A stretch of DNA of 64,000 nucleotides from Bog-159 sp963843255 (GTDB lineage: Bacteria; Acidobacteriota; Terriglobia; Bryobacterales; Bryobacteraceae): positions 677,708 to 741,707 of the forward strand of contig CAWJJQ010000001.1 in NCBI GenBank assembly GCA_963843255.1, written 5' to 3'. The notes below the pieces were generated by a model. That model was not told where the DNA came from. It did not search any database and saw only the letters and a list, made by a program, of their open reading frames with translations. Each line of letters starts with the position of its first letter. The stretch's first letter is position 1. A program made the translations under genes and the position numbers. Positions 16,872 to 27,600 of the stretch are shown here, piece by piece.

Positions 16872-18941
16872 TTGAAGAGACACCGTCCGGCAGTCCATGT
16901 GGCGCTGACGCTGGTTTGGCTGGCGCTGCTCCTCACTCATCCGCACTCCACGCAACTGGCGTATGTCGGTCCGGGCGCGGGGTTCGCGTTCCTGGGATCG
17001 TTCCTCACGCTGATCGCAGGCTTCCTGCTGAGCCTTCTCTCATTGGTCGCGTGGCCTTTCCGGTTGGCGTGGCGGGCTTTGCGCAGGCGCGGCGGATACC
17101 GGCATGCGCGCGTGAAGCGGGTGATCTTTCTGGGGCTGGACGGCCTCGACCCACGCCTGACCGAGCGCCTGATGGCCGAAGGGAAGTTGCCCAACCTGGC
17201 GCGGCTACAAGCGGAAGGCAGCTACACGCGGCTGCGCACTACGTTTCCGGCGCTGTCGCCGGTGGCGTGGTCCACCTTTGCCACCGGCGTCAGCCCGGCC
17301 AAGCATAATATCTTCGATTTTCTGGATCGCAGCCTGAAATCGTACCTGCCGCAGCTTTCTTCGGCGCACGTGGGGAAGCCCGCGCGGGTGCTGCGGTTGG
17401 GACGGTTACGGATTCCGCTGGCGCGCACGCCGATCGACCTGCGGCGCAAGAGCCGGCCGTTCTGGAAGATTCTCGGCGAGCAGGGCATCGACTCGACCAT
17501 CCTGCGCGTGCCCATCACCTTTCCGCCGGAGAAGTTCGACGGACGGCTGCTCTCGGCGATGTCCACGCCCGATCTGAAAGGAACGCAAGGCAGCTTTGCG
17601 CAGTTCACCACGCGCCTCGAACGGGCCAGCTACGAAAACGGCAGCCGGTATCCGCTGCGGCGCGTGGCGGACGGATTCGCGGGTGAGATCGAAGGTCCAC
17701 CCGACACGTTCCTGGAAGACGCGCCTGTGCTGCGCATTCCTTTTCAGATCGCGGCGCTCGCCGGGGGTTTTGAATTGCGCATGCAGGGGCAGCGCGTGAA
17801 GCTGGTTCCGGGCCAATACACCAACTGGCAGCAGTTGAAATTTCGCACCGCGATCGGCGCGAAAGCGGCCGGCTTGGCGCGATTTCTGGCCACCGAAACG
17901 GGACCGGAATTCAGTCTGTACATGACACCCATCAATATCGATCCGGCCCGTCCGGCGCTGCCCATCAGCCATCCGCCGTATTATGCGGCGTACCTGGCGA
18001 ACCTGCTGGGATCGTACGCCACCGTGGGGATGGCGGAAGATACCTGGGCGCTGAACGAGGAAGTGATCGACGAAGAAGCCTTTCTGCGCCAGGCGTGGGA
18101 TATTTTCGCGGAGCGCGAAGGCATGTTTTTGGACGCCCTGGAAAACACCCGCCGGGGCGTGGTGGCCTGCGTTTTCGATACCAGCGATCGTGTCCAGCAC
18201 ATGTTCTACCGGCGGATGGGGACCGCGCACCCGCTGGCCGGCACCATCGAACAGATGTATCGGCGTATGGACGCGCTGGTGGGCAAGGCGATGGAATTCG
18301 CGCGCGAGGAGACGGCCCTCTTCGTTCTTTCCGATCACGGTTTCTGCGCTTTCCGGCGGGGAGTGAACATCAACGCCTGGCTGCGCGATCACGGGTATTT
18401 GCATTTGAAAAACGGGATCGCCGGGAGCGGAGCATACTTCGAGGGTGTGGACTGGAGCCGCACGCGCGCTTACGGGCTGGGGCTGGGCGGATTCTATCTG
18501 AACATGAAAGGCCGGGAGGCGCAGGGCATCGTTGAGCGGGCCGAGGCCGCGGCGCTGAAAAAGGAAATCATCGCCAAACTCAAAACACTGCGCGATATTG
18601 ACGGCAGCCCAGCCATTCGCAACGTGTACGCGACCGATGCGCTCTACCGCGGACCGTATCTGGACGCCGCGCCGGATTTCATCGTGGGATACAGCGAGGG
18701 GTACCGGTGTTCGTGGGAAGGGGCGGTGGGCACGGTATCCGTGGAGACCATCGCGGACAACCCGAGAGCCTGGAGCGGCGATCACTGCGTAGATCCCGTG
18801 CTGGTGCCCGGCGTGCTGTTCACCAATCGGAAGCTTAACCACGGGGTGCGTCCGGCGGGAATCGAGGATCTGGCGCCGACGGTGTTGACTTTATTCGGCG
18901 TCCCGGCGCCTGAATGGATGGAAGGGAAGCCGCTGCTATGA
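16872..18941 (+). CDS. Alkaline-phosphatase-superfamily membrane protein (phosphodiesterase/nucleotide pyrophosphatase type)
   Basis: A 689-residue enzyme. Two hydrophobic segments lie at the N-terminus (VALTLVWLALLLTH and FAFLGSFLTLIAGFLLSLLSLVAWPF), then the type I phosphodiesterase core. Metal ligands are visible in KRVIFLGLDGLDPRLTERL, in FDTSDRVQHMFY, in LSDHGFCAF and in WSGDHC; the nucleophile is probably in the loop TTFPALSPVAWSTFATG. The catalytic domain is therefore anchored to the membrane and may act on nucleotides or phospholipid headgroups. The start is TTG at 16872 with no ribosome site, so the true start may lie a little downstream. A small RHH-like gene and a membrane protein follow at once. 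Confidence 0.85.
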   Translation: MKRHRPAVHVALTLVWLALLLTHPHSTQLAYVGPGAGFAFLGSFLTLIAGFLLSLLSLVAWPFRLAWRALRRRGGYRHARVKRVIFLGLDGLDPRLTERLMAEGKLPNLARLQAEGSYTRLRTTFPALSPVAWSTFATGVSPAKHNIFDFLDRSLKSYLPQLSSAHVGKPARVLRLGRLRIPLARTPIDLRRKSRPFWKILGEQGIDSTILRVPITFPPEKFDGRLLSAMSTPDLKGTQGSFAQFTTRLERASYENGSRYPLRRVADGFAGEIEGPPDTFLEDAPVLRIPFQIAALAGGFELRMQGQRVKLVPGQYTNWQQLKFRTAIGAKAAGLARFLATETGPEFSLYMTPINIDPARPALPISHPPYYAAYLANLLGSYATVGMAEDTWALNEEVIDEEAFLRQAWDIFAEREGMFLDALENTRRGVVACVFDTSDRVQHMFYRRMGTAHPLAGTIEQMYRRMDALVGKAMEFAREETALFVLSDHGFCAFRRGVNINAWLRDHGYLHLKNGIAGSGAYFEGVDWSRTRAYGLGLGGFYLNMKGREAQGIVERAEAAALKKEIIAKLKTLRDIDGSPAIRNVYATDALYRGPYLDAAPDFIVGYSEGYRCSWEGAVGTVSVETIADNPRAWSGDHCVDPVLVPGVLFTNRKLNHGVRPAGIEDLAPTVLTLFGVPAPEWMEGKPLL

Positions 18942-18980
18942 GGAGCGTGCACGGGCGATATTCTAAAGAAGAGCCTAAAA

Positions 18981-19166
18981 ATGAGCCAGAGCGTGAGATT
19001 GAAGAAAGAGCTGTGGGCGCGCGTGGTCAAGGCCGCCGTGGCTGCCGGATATAGTTCGCCGGAAGAATTCGTCGCGCACGTGATCGAGCGCGAGCTGGCC
19101 CGGCTCGAAGACGAACCGGATGCGGAAGTGGTCGAACGGCTGAAGGGCATGGGCTACATCGACTGA
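18981..19166 (+). CDS. Small ribbon-helix-helix-like protein
   Basis: A 61-residue protein, MSQSVRLKKELWARVVKAA followed by AAGYSSPEEFVAHVIERELARLE and an acidic tail. The pattern (strand, helix, turn with G-Y-S-S, helix) matches a ribbon-helix-helix DNA-binding fold such as CopG/ParD types. It sits 39 bp after the phosphodiesterase and its stop overlaps the start of the membrane protein (TGATG), so the three are one transcription unit. RHH proteins usually act as autorepressors or antitoxins, but no toxin-like partner is visible: the next gene is a membrane protein. Confidence 0.7.
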   Translation: MSQSVRLKKELWARVVKAAVAAGYSSPEEFVAHVIERELARLEDEPDAEVVERLKGMGYID

Positions 19167-19891
19167 TGGTGGCGGCCGCATATGGCTGGAGCCTTACGGC
19201 GATTGCCCTGGTGGTCAGCGGAGCGTTGCTGTGGATCTTCCGGCGGTTCTCCAATCGCGAACGGGTCGCGCTGGCCAAGCGGAAGATCCGCGCGCAGCTC
19301 TACGCCATGCGCCTCTTTGGCGGCGATCCCGCGCTCCTGTTCCGCGCGCAGAAGCAGCTTCTGATCTGGAACGCACGATACCTGGGGCTCATGCTGCGCC
19401 CGGCCGTGATCGCCATGGTCCCGTGCATCATCTTATTTACCCAACTCGATCACGTATACGGAAACCGGCCGCTCGGGCCCGGTGAATCCGCGATTGTGAC
19501 TGTGCAGTTCAGCCCCGCGAGCAACCTGGGCGCGCTCCAGCCCGCGCTCGAAGGGCGAGGCGTAGCGGTGGAGACTCCCCCAGTCCGCATTCCGGAATTG
19601 CGCGAAGCCTGCTGGCGCATTCGTGCAGGGAGCGTGGGCTCGGGCAGCGTCTGGCTGCGCGCGGGCGGGGCCACGGTGAGCAGGGTCGTGGAAACCGGAA
19701 CCTCGTTGCGATATTTTCCAGGCGCGGCGGTGCTATCAACGGCGGACCCCGTACGTCGGATCGAAGTGGCATATCCACGGGCATATCTGTGCGTTTTCGG
19801 CTGGGAAGTGCCATGGCTGGTGTGGTTCCTGGGAGTTGGGATGCTGGCCATGCTGGGACTCGGCTGGGCTTATCCTGGCCTCCGCCTGTAA
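19166..19891 (+). CDS. Hypothetical membrane protein, two to three TM segments
   Basis: A 241-residue protein with an N-terminal helix (LTAIALVVSGALLWIF), a second near residue 75 (LMLRPAVIAMVPCIILFTQLDHVYGNRPLG), a periplasmic beta-rich section with AIVTVQFSPASNLGALQPAL and a C-terminal helix (VPWLVWFLGVGMLAMLGLGWAYP). This is the layout of the DUF106/YidC-related or phosphate-channel-like proteins only in outline, and I make no family claim. It is translationally coupled to the RHH-like gene, which suggests a shared role with the phosphodiesterase at the membrane. Confidence 0.65.
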   Translation: MVAAAYGWSLTAIALVVSGALLWIFRRFSNRERVALAKRKIRAQLYAMRLFGGDPALLFRAQKQLLIWNARYLGLMLRPAVIAMVPCIILFTQLDHVYGNRPLGPGESAIVTVQFSPASNLGALQPALEGRGVAVETPPVRIPELREACWRIRAGSVGSGSVWLRAGGATVSRVVETGTSLRYFPGAAVLSTADPVRRIEVAYPRAYLCVFGWEVPWLVWFLGVGMLAMLGLGWAYPGLRL

Positions 19892-19931
19892 CATTCCTGG
19901 GTCGCTGTAGCATCTTATACTGAAAGAACAT

Positions 19932-21299
19932 ATGAATCAGGAAAGGCCTTCCGCCCTCGACCCGGCGTCGCCCCCCGATACCCCTACTAAGCACGCTCCA
20001 CCGAAGCCGGGTACGGCGCGTCCCGAAGCGCCGATGCGTTCCGGGCGCGGCTGGGTATGGTTTCTAATACTGGTGTTGGCCGCCGCAGGCGGCTATTATT
20101 TCTGGTCCAAAAAGAACCCCGCGCCGGCGGGCGGGGCCGGACAGGGGGCGGCAGGGGCCAATGGCAAGAAGGGTTTTGGCGCCATCCCCGTGGTGGGCGC
20201 GAAAGCTTCGAAGGGTAACATTCCGGTCTATTACAACGGGCTCGGCGCAGTGACGCCAATCTACACGGTGGAAGTGAAAAGCCGTGTCGACGGCGAGTTG
20301 ATGGAAGTGCATTTCAAAGAAGGCGACCTGGTTCATAAAGGCGATCCTTTGGTGGAGATCGATGCGCGCCCGTATCAGGCGGCGTTGACCCAGGCGGAAG
20401 GACAACTGGTTCGCGACCAGGCGCAACTCGAGAACGCACGCGTCGACCTGGCACGATATAAAACACTGGTCGCACAGAACGCCGCGCCCGAACAGCAGTA
20501 CGCTACGCAGGAAGCGCTGGTACACCAGGACGAAGGCATCGTGAAATACGATCAGGGCCTGATCGACAGTGCCAAAGTCAATATCGTTTACTGCCATATC
20601 CAGGCTCCCATCACCGGACGAATCGGGTTGCGGTTGGTGGATCCCGGCAATATCGTACAGGCGTCGGATACCAACCCTTTGCTGGTAATCACGCAGATCG
20701 ATCCCATCAGCGTTATTTTCACGTTGGCCGAAGATCAGCTTCCGGTGGTGTTCCAGAAGTTTTCCGCCGGACAGCGGCTTAGTGTGGACGCCTTCGACCG
20801 TACCTCGAACACCAAGCTGGCGTCGGGCACCTTGACCACACTCGATAACCAGATCGATCAGACTACCGGCACGCTGAAACTCAGGGCGACGTACGACAAC
20901 AAGACCAACAAACTGTTTCCCAATCAATTTGTGAACGTACGCCTGCTGGTGCAATTGAAGCAAAACGTCACCCTCATTCCCACCGCTGCCATCCAGCGCA
21001 ATTCTCAAACTACTTACGTGTTTCTGGTGCAACCCAACAACAAGGTGACGGTGCGTAACATTACAACCGGCACAACCGAGGGCGAGAATACGGAAGTGAC
21101 TTCGGGGCTGTCACCAGGCGATCAGGTGGTGATGACCGGCGTCGATAAACTGCAAGAGGGCACGCAAGTGGTCGTGCGCCCGCCAGGCGCGACGGGTGCC
21201 CCAGCACCCGCGGCCGGCACGGAGGCCCCCGTGCCTGGGAATCCGGCACCAAGCCCGGGCCAATCCAAAAGCGGCAAACGCGGTACCAAGGCAAGGTAG
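19932..21299 (+). CDS. RND efflux membrane-fusion protein (MdtA-like)
   Basis: A 455-residue periplasmic adaptor. The N-terminus carries one TM helix (WVWFLILVLAAAGGYYFW) after a Pro-rich cytoplasmic tail. The barrel-sandwich/lipoyl half (VEVKSRVDGELMEVHFKEGDLVHKGDPLVEIDARPYQAAL) is followed by the coiled-coil hairpin (ARYKTLVAQNAAPEQQYATQEALV), the second lipoyl half (NIVYCHIQAPITGRIGLRLVDPGNIV) and the beta-barrel and membrane-proximal domains. It connects the inner-membrane RND pump to the outer-membrane channel. The first RND gene follows with no gap, and the four genes to 29167 form an MdtABC-type operon plus channel. Confidence 0.92.
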   Translation: MNQERPSALDPASPPDTPTKHAPPKPGTARPEAPMRSGRGWVWFLILVLAAAGGYYFWSKKNPAPAGGAGQGAAGANGKKGFGAIPVVGAKASKGNIPVYYNGLGAVTPIYTVEVKSRVDGELMEVHFKEGDLVHKGDPLVEIDARPYQAALTQAEGQLVRDQAQLENARVDLARYKTLVAQNAAPEQQYATQEALVHQDEGIVKYDQGLIDSAKVNIVYCHIQAPITGRIGLRLVDPGNIVQASDTNPLLVITQIDPISVIFTLAEDQLPVVFQKFSAGQRLSVDAFDRTSNTKLASGTLTTLDNQIDQTTGTLKLRATYDNKTNKLFPNQFVNVRLLVQLKQNVTLIPTAAIQRNSQTTYVFLVQPNNKVTVRNITTGTTEGENTEVTSGLSPGDQVVMTGVDKLQEGTQVVVRPPGATGAPAPAAGTEAPVPGNPAPSPGQSKSGKRGTKAR

Positions 21300-24200
21300 A
21301 TGAGCCCGTCCCGCACCTTTATTCTGCGGCCCATTGCCACGTCGCTGCTCATGGTGGCGATCATCCTTACGGGCTTGGTGGCGTACAAACAATTACCCAT
21401 CTCGGCGCTGCCCGAAGTAGATTATCCGACCATCCAGATCATCACGTTTTATCCCGGAGCCAATCCGGACGTGATGGCCTCGTCGGTGACCGCGCCGCTG
21501 GAGCGGCAGTTCGGGCAGGTGCCCGGATTGCAGCAGATGACCTCGACCAGTTCGGATGGCCTGTCGGTCATCACCCTGCAGTTCACCCTGAGCCTCAACA
21601 TCGACGTGGCCGAGCAGGAAGTGCAGCAGTCCATCAACGCATCGGGAACCTACCTGCCGGCCGACCTGCCCACGCCGCCAATCTACAGCAAGAGTAATCC
21701 CGCGGACGCGCCCATTCTGACGCTGGCGCTGGTCTCCAACGACTTGCCCTTGCCGCAGGTGGAAGACCTGGCGGATACACGGCTTGCGCCCAAAATCTCC
21801 CAGATCGCGGGTGTGGGCTTAGTGAGCATCAGCGGTGGGCAAAAGCCGGCGGTGCGGATTCGGGCTAATCCCACGGCCCTGGCATCCTACGGCTTGAATC
21901 TGGAGGACATCCGCACGGCGCTGGTGGCCGCGAATGTCAACCAGGCAAAGGGTAATTTCGACGGCCCGCATCAAGCATACCAGATCGGCGCGAACGACCA
22001 GTTGCTGTCCAGCGCCGACTACAAACCGCTGATCGTGGCTTACCGCAATGGGGCCCCCGTGAAGCTGACCGACGTGGCCAGCGTTACCGACGATACGGAA
22101 AACGTGCGGCAGGCCGCCTGGATGAACGATGTTCCGGCGGTGATCGTGAACATCCAGCGGCAGCCGGGCGCCAACATCATTTCAGTGGTCGACCGCATCA
22201 AGCTCCTGCTGCCGCAATTGACGCTGGCGATACCGAAATCGGTGGAAGTCAAGATCCTGACCGATCGCACCACCACCATCCGCGCCTCTGTAACGGACGT
22301 GCAGTTCGAGCTGGCATTGACCGTGGTGCTGGTGGTGCTGGTCATGTTTCTGTTTTTGCGCAACGTGGCCGCCACTATCATTCCCAGCGTGGCGGTGCCT
22401 CTTTCCCTGATTGGAACGCTCGGCGTGATGTACATGCTGGGATACAGCCTGAATAACCTCACGCTGATGGCGCTCGTCATCGCCACGGGCTTCGTGGTGG
22501 ACGACGCGATTGTGATGATCGAGAACATCGCGCGCTACATCGAGGAAGGCGAGGCGCCTCTGAAAGCGGCACTGCGCGGATCGGAACAGATCGGCTTCAC
22601 GATCATCTCGCTTACCATCTCGCTGATCGCGGTGCTCATCCCGCTGCTGTTCATGGGCGACATCGTGGGCCGGTTGTTCCGCGAATTCGCGGTGACCCTG
22701 AGCGTCACCATCCTGGTATCGGCTGTGGTTTCGTTGACCCTGACACCGATGATGGCTTCCAAGCTGCTGAAGCACGATCCGGAAGCGACGCAGAAGCGGT
22801 TCTACAGGGCATCGGAAGACGCGTTCAACGCCATCATCGCTTTTTACGGCCGGACCTTGAAGTTCGTCCTGCGGTTCCAGACCATCACGCTTCTGGTGGC
22901 ATTCGCGACCCTGGTGGTGACCATCCTGCTGTTCGTTCGCATTCCTAAAGGATTTTTCCCCATCCAGGACACGGGCGTCATTCAAGGCGTTTCCGAAGCC
23001 GCCCAGACTGTGTCGTTCCCGGAGATGTCCCGCGAGCAGCAGGAAGTGGCGAAGATTATCCTGAAGGACCCGGCGGTGGATAGCCTCTCGTCGTTTATCG
23101 GCATTGACGGCACCAACACCACCTTGAATAGCGGACGGATTCTTATCAACCTGAAGCCGCTCGAAGATCGCAAGATGAGCGCCAGCGATGTGATTCGCCG
23201 CCTGCAGCCGGAACTGGCGCAGGTGGACGGCATCACGCTCTTCATGCAGCCGGTGCAGGATCTGTCGGTGGAAGACCGCGTGAGCCGCACGCAATTCCAG
23301 TACACCCTGGAGGACGCCAGTACCGAGGAACTGAACACCTTTGCGCCCAGGATGCTGGAGAAGCTCAAGCAGTTGCCGGAGCTGCGCGATGTGGCCAGCG
23401 ATCAGGAAGTGGGTGGCTTGCGGGCGAAGCTGGTGTTCGACCGGCCGACCGCCTACCGGTTGGGGATCACACCTTCCGAGATCGATCAGACGCTCTACGA
23501 CGCGTACGGGCAGCGGCAAGTATCCACGATATTCACGCAGTTGAACCAATATCACGTGGTGCTGGAAGTCGCGCCGGGGTTCGGGAAGGATCCTTTAAAC
23601 CTGCGCGACCTATATATCCGTACGGGAATGGGATCAACCGGCGGGGCAGGCCTGGTTTCGGGCGGATCTTCGGCCACGCAGACGTTCGGCCCGCAAAGCG
23701 GCGCCGGGGCATCGGTGGCGAGTGCTTCCGGGGCAACTGCGACCAACGCCACCATTGCTTCCAGCAACGCTTTTGGCGGCGCCATCGCATCCACCACGGC
23801 GTTTCCCAATGGGGGCCAGGTGCCGCTCAGCGCCTTCACGCACGTGGAGATGTCCAGCGCTCCAATTACGGTCAATCACCAGGGGCAGTTCCCGGTGATC
23901 ACGCTTTCTTTCAACCTGGCGCCGGACGGTTCGCTCGGTGAGGCGGTGGACGCCGTGAACAAAGCGAAAGACGAGATCGGCATGCCACCCAGCGTGCAAG
24001 CGGCGTTTCAGGGCACCGCGGAAGCGTTTCAGGCATCCCTGGCGAACGAGCCCATCCTGATTTTGGCGGCGCTGGTGACGGTTTATATCGTACTCGGCGT
24101 TTTGTATGAGAGCTACATTCATCCCATCACCATTCTTTCCACGCTGCCCTCGGCGGGAGTCGGGGCGTTGCTTTCCCTTTCGTTGTTTCACCAGGACTTC

Positions 24201-24593
24201 AGCGTGATTTCACTGATCGGCATCATCCTGCTGATCGGCATTGTGAAGAAGAACGGCATCATGATGATCGACTTCGCGCTGGAAGCCGAGCGCAAAGAAG
24301 GCATGGCGCCGGAGGATGCGATTTACCAGGCTTGTCTGCTGCGCTTCCGGCCCATCATGATGACCACCATGGCGGCGCTTTTGGGCGCGGTCCCGCTGGC
24401 TTTTGGCTCTGGCGTGGGCTCGGAGCTGCGGCGGCCATTGGGAATTACGATGATCGGGGGGCTGATCTTCAGCCAGGCCCTTACTTTGTACACCACGCCG
24501 GTGATCTATCTTTGGTTCGATCGCCTGGCGCGGCGCGTGGCGCACGAGGATAATCGGGCCGTGGATCCGGGCGCCGAGCCCATGGGCGCGTGA
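21300..24593 (+). CDS. RND multidrug efflux pump subunit (MdtB-like)
   Basis: A 1097-residue RND transporter of the HAE1 type with 12 expected TM segments, for example VELALTVVLVVLVMFLFLRN, TLMALVIATGFVVDDAIVMIENIARY (the proton-relay DD) and the C-terminal repeat LIGIILLIGIVKKNGIMMIDFAL. It is about 60 residues longer than the next gene. The extra residues sit in the periplasmic porter domain between LYIRTG (near residue 778) and QVPLSAF and are a low-complexity Gly/Ser/Ala stretch. Together with the downstream paralogue it should form a heterotrimeric MdtB2C-type pump, exporting drugs or bile-salt-like compounds with proton antiport. Confidence 0.93.
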   Translation: MSPSRTFILRPIATSLLMVAIILTGLVAYKQLPISALPEVDYPTIQIITFYPGANPDVMASSVTAPLERQFGQVPGLQQMTSTSSDGLSVITLQFTLSLNIDVAEQEVQQSINASGTYLPADLPTPPIYSKSNPADAPILTLALVSNDLPLPQVEDLADTRLAPKISQIAGVGLVSISGGQKPAVRIRANPTALASYGLNLEDIRTALVAANVNQAKGNFDGPHQAYQIGANDQLLSSADYKPLIVAYRNGAPVKLTDVASVTDDTENVRQAAWMNDVPAVIVNIQRQPGANIISVVDRIKLLLPQLTLAIPKSVEVKILTDRTTTIRASVTDVQFELALTVVLVVLVMFLFLRNVAATIIPSVAVPLSLIGTLGVMYMLGYSLNNLTLMALVIATGFVVDDAIVMIENIARYIEEGEAPLKAALRGSEQIGFTIISLTISLIAVLIPLLFMGDIVGRLFREFAVTLSVTILVSAVVSLTLTPMMASKLLKHDPEATQKRFYRASEDAFNAIIAFYGRTLKFVLRFQTITLLVAFATLVVTILLFVRIPKGFFPIQDTGVIQGVSEAAQTVSFPEMSREQQEVAKIILKDPAVDSLSSFIGIDGTNTTLNSGRILINLKPLEDRKMSASDVIRRLQPELAQVDGITLFMQPVQDLSVEDRVSRTQFQYTLEDASTEELNTFAPRMLEKLKQLPELRDVASDQEVGGLRAKLVFDRPTAYRLGITPSEIDQTLYDAYGQRQVSTIFTQLNQYHVVLEVAPGFGKDPLNLRDLYIRTGMGSTGGAGLVSGGSSATQTFGPQSGAGASVASASGATATNATIASSNAFGGAIASTTAFPNGGQVPLSAFTHVEMSSAPITVNHQGQFPVITLSFNLAPDGSLGEAVDAVNKAKDEIGMPPSVQAAFQGTAEAFQASLANEPILILAALVTVYIVLGVLYESYIHPITILSTLPSAGVGALLSLSLFHQDFSVISLIGIILLIGIVKKNGIMMIDFALEAERKEGMAPEDAIYQACLLRFRPIMMTTMAALLGAVPLAFGSGVGSELRRPLGITMIGGLIFSQALTLYTTPVIYLWFDRLARRVAHEDNRAVDPGAEPMGA

Positions 24594-24629
24594 GGGGCTA
24601 ATTTTGCGGCAGCCCTCCAGGACGAAGCC

Positions 24630-27600
24630 ATGAATATCTCGGAGATTTTCATCCGCAGACCGGTCGCAACCACGCTGCTGACGGTGGCCATTGCCCTGGC
24701 CGGCGGCGTGGCTTTCCGGTTCCTGCCAGTTTCTCCGCTGCCGCAGGTAGACTTCCCGACCATATCAGTGCAGGCGGGGCTGCCGGGCGCGAGCCCCGAA
24801 ACCATGGCCTCGTCGGTGGCGACCCCGCTGGAACGGCAGTTCAGCCGCATCGCGTCGGTCACCGAGATGACTTCGGCCAGCAGTTTGGGGTCAACCGGCA
24901 TCACACTGCAGTTCGAATTGAATCGCAACATCGACGCGGCGGCGCGCGACGTGCAAGCGGCCATCAACGCGGCGCGCGGCTATCTGCCCGCCAACCTGCC
25001 GAACAATCCCACGTACCGGAAGGTGAATCCCGCGGATTCGCCGATCATGCTGCTGGCGCTGACCTCACCCATCCTGACCAAAGCGCAGATGTACGACGCG
25101 GCATCCTCGATCATGGCGCAGAAGTTATCGCAGGTTAGCGGCGTGGGGCAGGTGATTGTGGGCGGCAGTTCGTTGCCGACCGTGCGCGTAGAGCTGAATC
25201 CCATGGCTCTGAACAAATATGGGATCGGCCTGGAGCAGGTGCGCGGCGTACTGTCGGGCGCCAACTCGAACACGCCCAAGGGCCACTTCACCGACGATCA
25301 CCGGGCGTGGGAAGTGAGCGCTAATGATCAAATTTTTCACGCCGTCGATTATCAGCCGCTGATTGTCAGCTACCACAACGGAATGGCCGTGCGGGTCTCC
25401 GACGTGGGCCAGGCGGTGGATTCGGTGGAGGACATCCGGAATTCGGGCTATGCCAACGGACTGCCCTCCGTGATGGTGATTATTTTTCGCCAGCCGGGCG
25501 CAAATATTATCGACACCGTGGACCGCATCCGGGAGGAACTCCCGGTGCTGAAGGCCTCCATCCCGCAGTCCATCAAACTCGTGGTGGCCATGGACCAGAC
25601 GGTCACGATTCGTGCTTCTGTGCACGACGTAGAACGTTCGCTGCTGATCTCAGTAGTGCTGGTCGTATTGGTGGTGTTCGCGTTTTTACGCAACGTGCGC
25701 ACCACGTTCATTCCCAGCGTGGCCGTACCGGTGTCGCTCATCGGCACATTCGGCGTGATGTATTTGCTGCACTACAGTATCGACAACCTGTCTTTAATGG
25801 CGCTGACCATTTCCACGGGATTTGTCGTGGACGACGCCATTGTGGTGATCGAGAACATCACCCGTTACCTGGAACAGGGGATGCAGCCTTTTCAGGCCGC
25901 GCTCAAGGGAGCCAGGGAAATCGGCTTCACTGTGGTCTCCATGAGCACCTCGCTGATTGCGGTGTTCATTCCGCTGCTGCTGATGGGCGGCATTGTAGGC
26001 CGCCTGTTTCGCGAGTTTGCGGTCACGCTGTCGGTCGCCATCGCGGTCTCTCTGGTGGTTTCATTGACTACCACGCCGATGATGTGCGCCCATCTCCTGA
26101 AAGAGCACGGGACCCACGGATGGATGTACCGCGTTACCGAACGGGCATTCATTTGGAGCGTAGATACTTACGGCAGAACTTTATCGGCTGCATTGCGCGC
26201 GGCGCCGCTGACCCTGGCGATTCTGCTGGGCACCATTGCTTTGAACGCGTACCTGTTCATCCACGTTTCCAAAGGCTTCTTTCCGCAGCAGGACAACGGC
26301 CGCATGATGGGCGCGATTCAAGGCGACCAGGACGTCTCGTTCCAGTCGATGGACAAGACCCTGCGGCAGATGATCAACATCGTGCATGACGACCCGGCCA
26401 TAGATACGGTGGCCGGATTCACGGGCGGAGGCACCGCCAACACGGCGCGTATGTTCGTCTCGCTGAAACCGCGTGACGAGAGAATCATCGGCGTTGACCA
26501 GGTGATCGCGCGGCTGCGGCCCAAACTGGCGCGGATACCCGGCGCCACGCTGTATTTGCAGGCCTCCCAGGATCTGCGCGTGGGCGGTCGCATGAGCAAC
26601 GCGCTCTATCAATACACCATGCAGGGTGACAACCTGCCGGACTTGACGGCCTACGCGCCGCGTATGCTGACGGAATTGCGCACCATTCCTATCATTGCGG
26701 ATGTGAGCAGCGACCAGCAAAACCGCGGCCTGCAAGCCATGGTGCAATACGATCGCAAAACGGCGGCGCGCTTTGCCATCTCCACGCAACTGCTCGATAA
26801 CGTGCTGTACGACGCGTTCGGCCAGCGGCAGGTGTCGATCATGTACACGACGCTGAACCAGTATCACGTGATCATGGAAGTGGCGCCGGAGTACTGGCAG
26901 AATCCGCTTATCCTGCGCGATATCTACGTGCACTCGCCCGGGGGCCAGCAGGTTCCTTTGAATGCACTGTCTTCGTTCGCTTCGGCAACCGCTCCCCTGG
27001 CCGTGAACCACCAGGTCCTGTTTCCCGCAGTGACGGTTTCCTTCAACCTGCAGCCGGGCGTGGCGCTGGGCGACGCGGTGCAGGCTATCGAAGGGGCAGC
27101 CGCCAAGGTGGGGCTGCCGCGCACGATCCAGACCAAATTCGCCGGCACGGCGCAGGCCTACCAGGATTCGCTGGGCAGCCAGCCGATTCTCATCGCTTCG
27201 GCGCTGGCGGCGGTGTACATCGTGCTGGGAGTTCTTTACGAAAGCTACGTGCATCCGATCACCATTCTCTCGACGCTGCCCTCCGCCGGAGTGGGCGCCC
27301 TGCTGGCGCTGCAGTTGACCCACACCGATCTGAGCGTGATCGCCATCATAGGCATCATCCTGTTGATCGGTATCGTGAAAAAGAACGCCATTATGATGAT
27401 CGATTTCGCTCTGAATGCGGAGCGCATCGAAGGCAAGAACTCCCGCGATTCCATCTTCGAAGCCTGCATGTTGCGCTTCCGTCCGATTCTGATGACCACC
27501 ATGGCTGCGATGCTGGGGGCGCTGCCGCTGGCGCTGGGAACGGGCACGGGATCGGAATTGCGCCGGCCCCTGGGCATTACGATTATCGGCGGGCTGCTGG

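Noticed and set aside
21999..23600. Long minus-strand frames across both RND genes (22182-23555, 26181-27323)
   Set aside because: They are reverse-strand shadows of high-G+C genes and contain no domain of their own.
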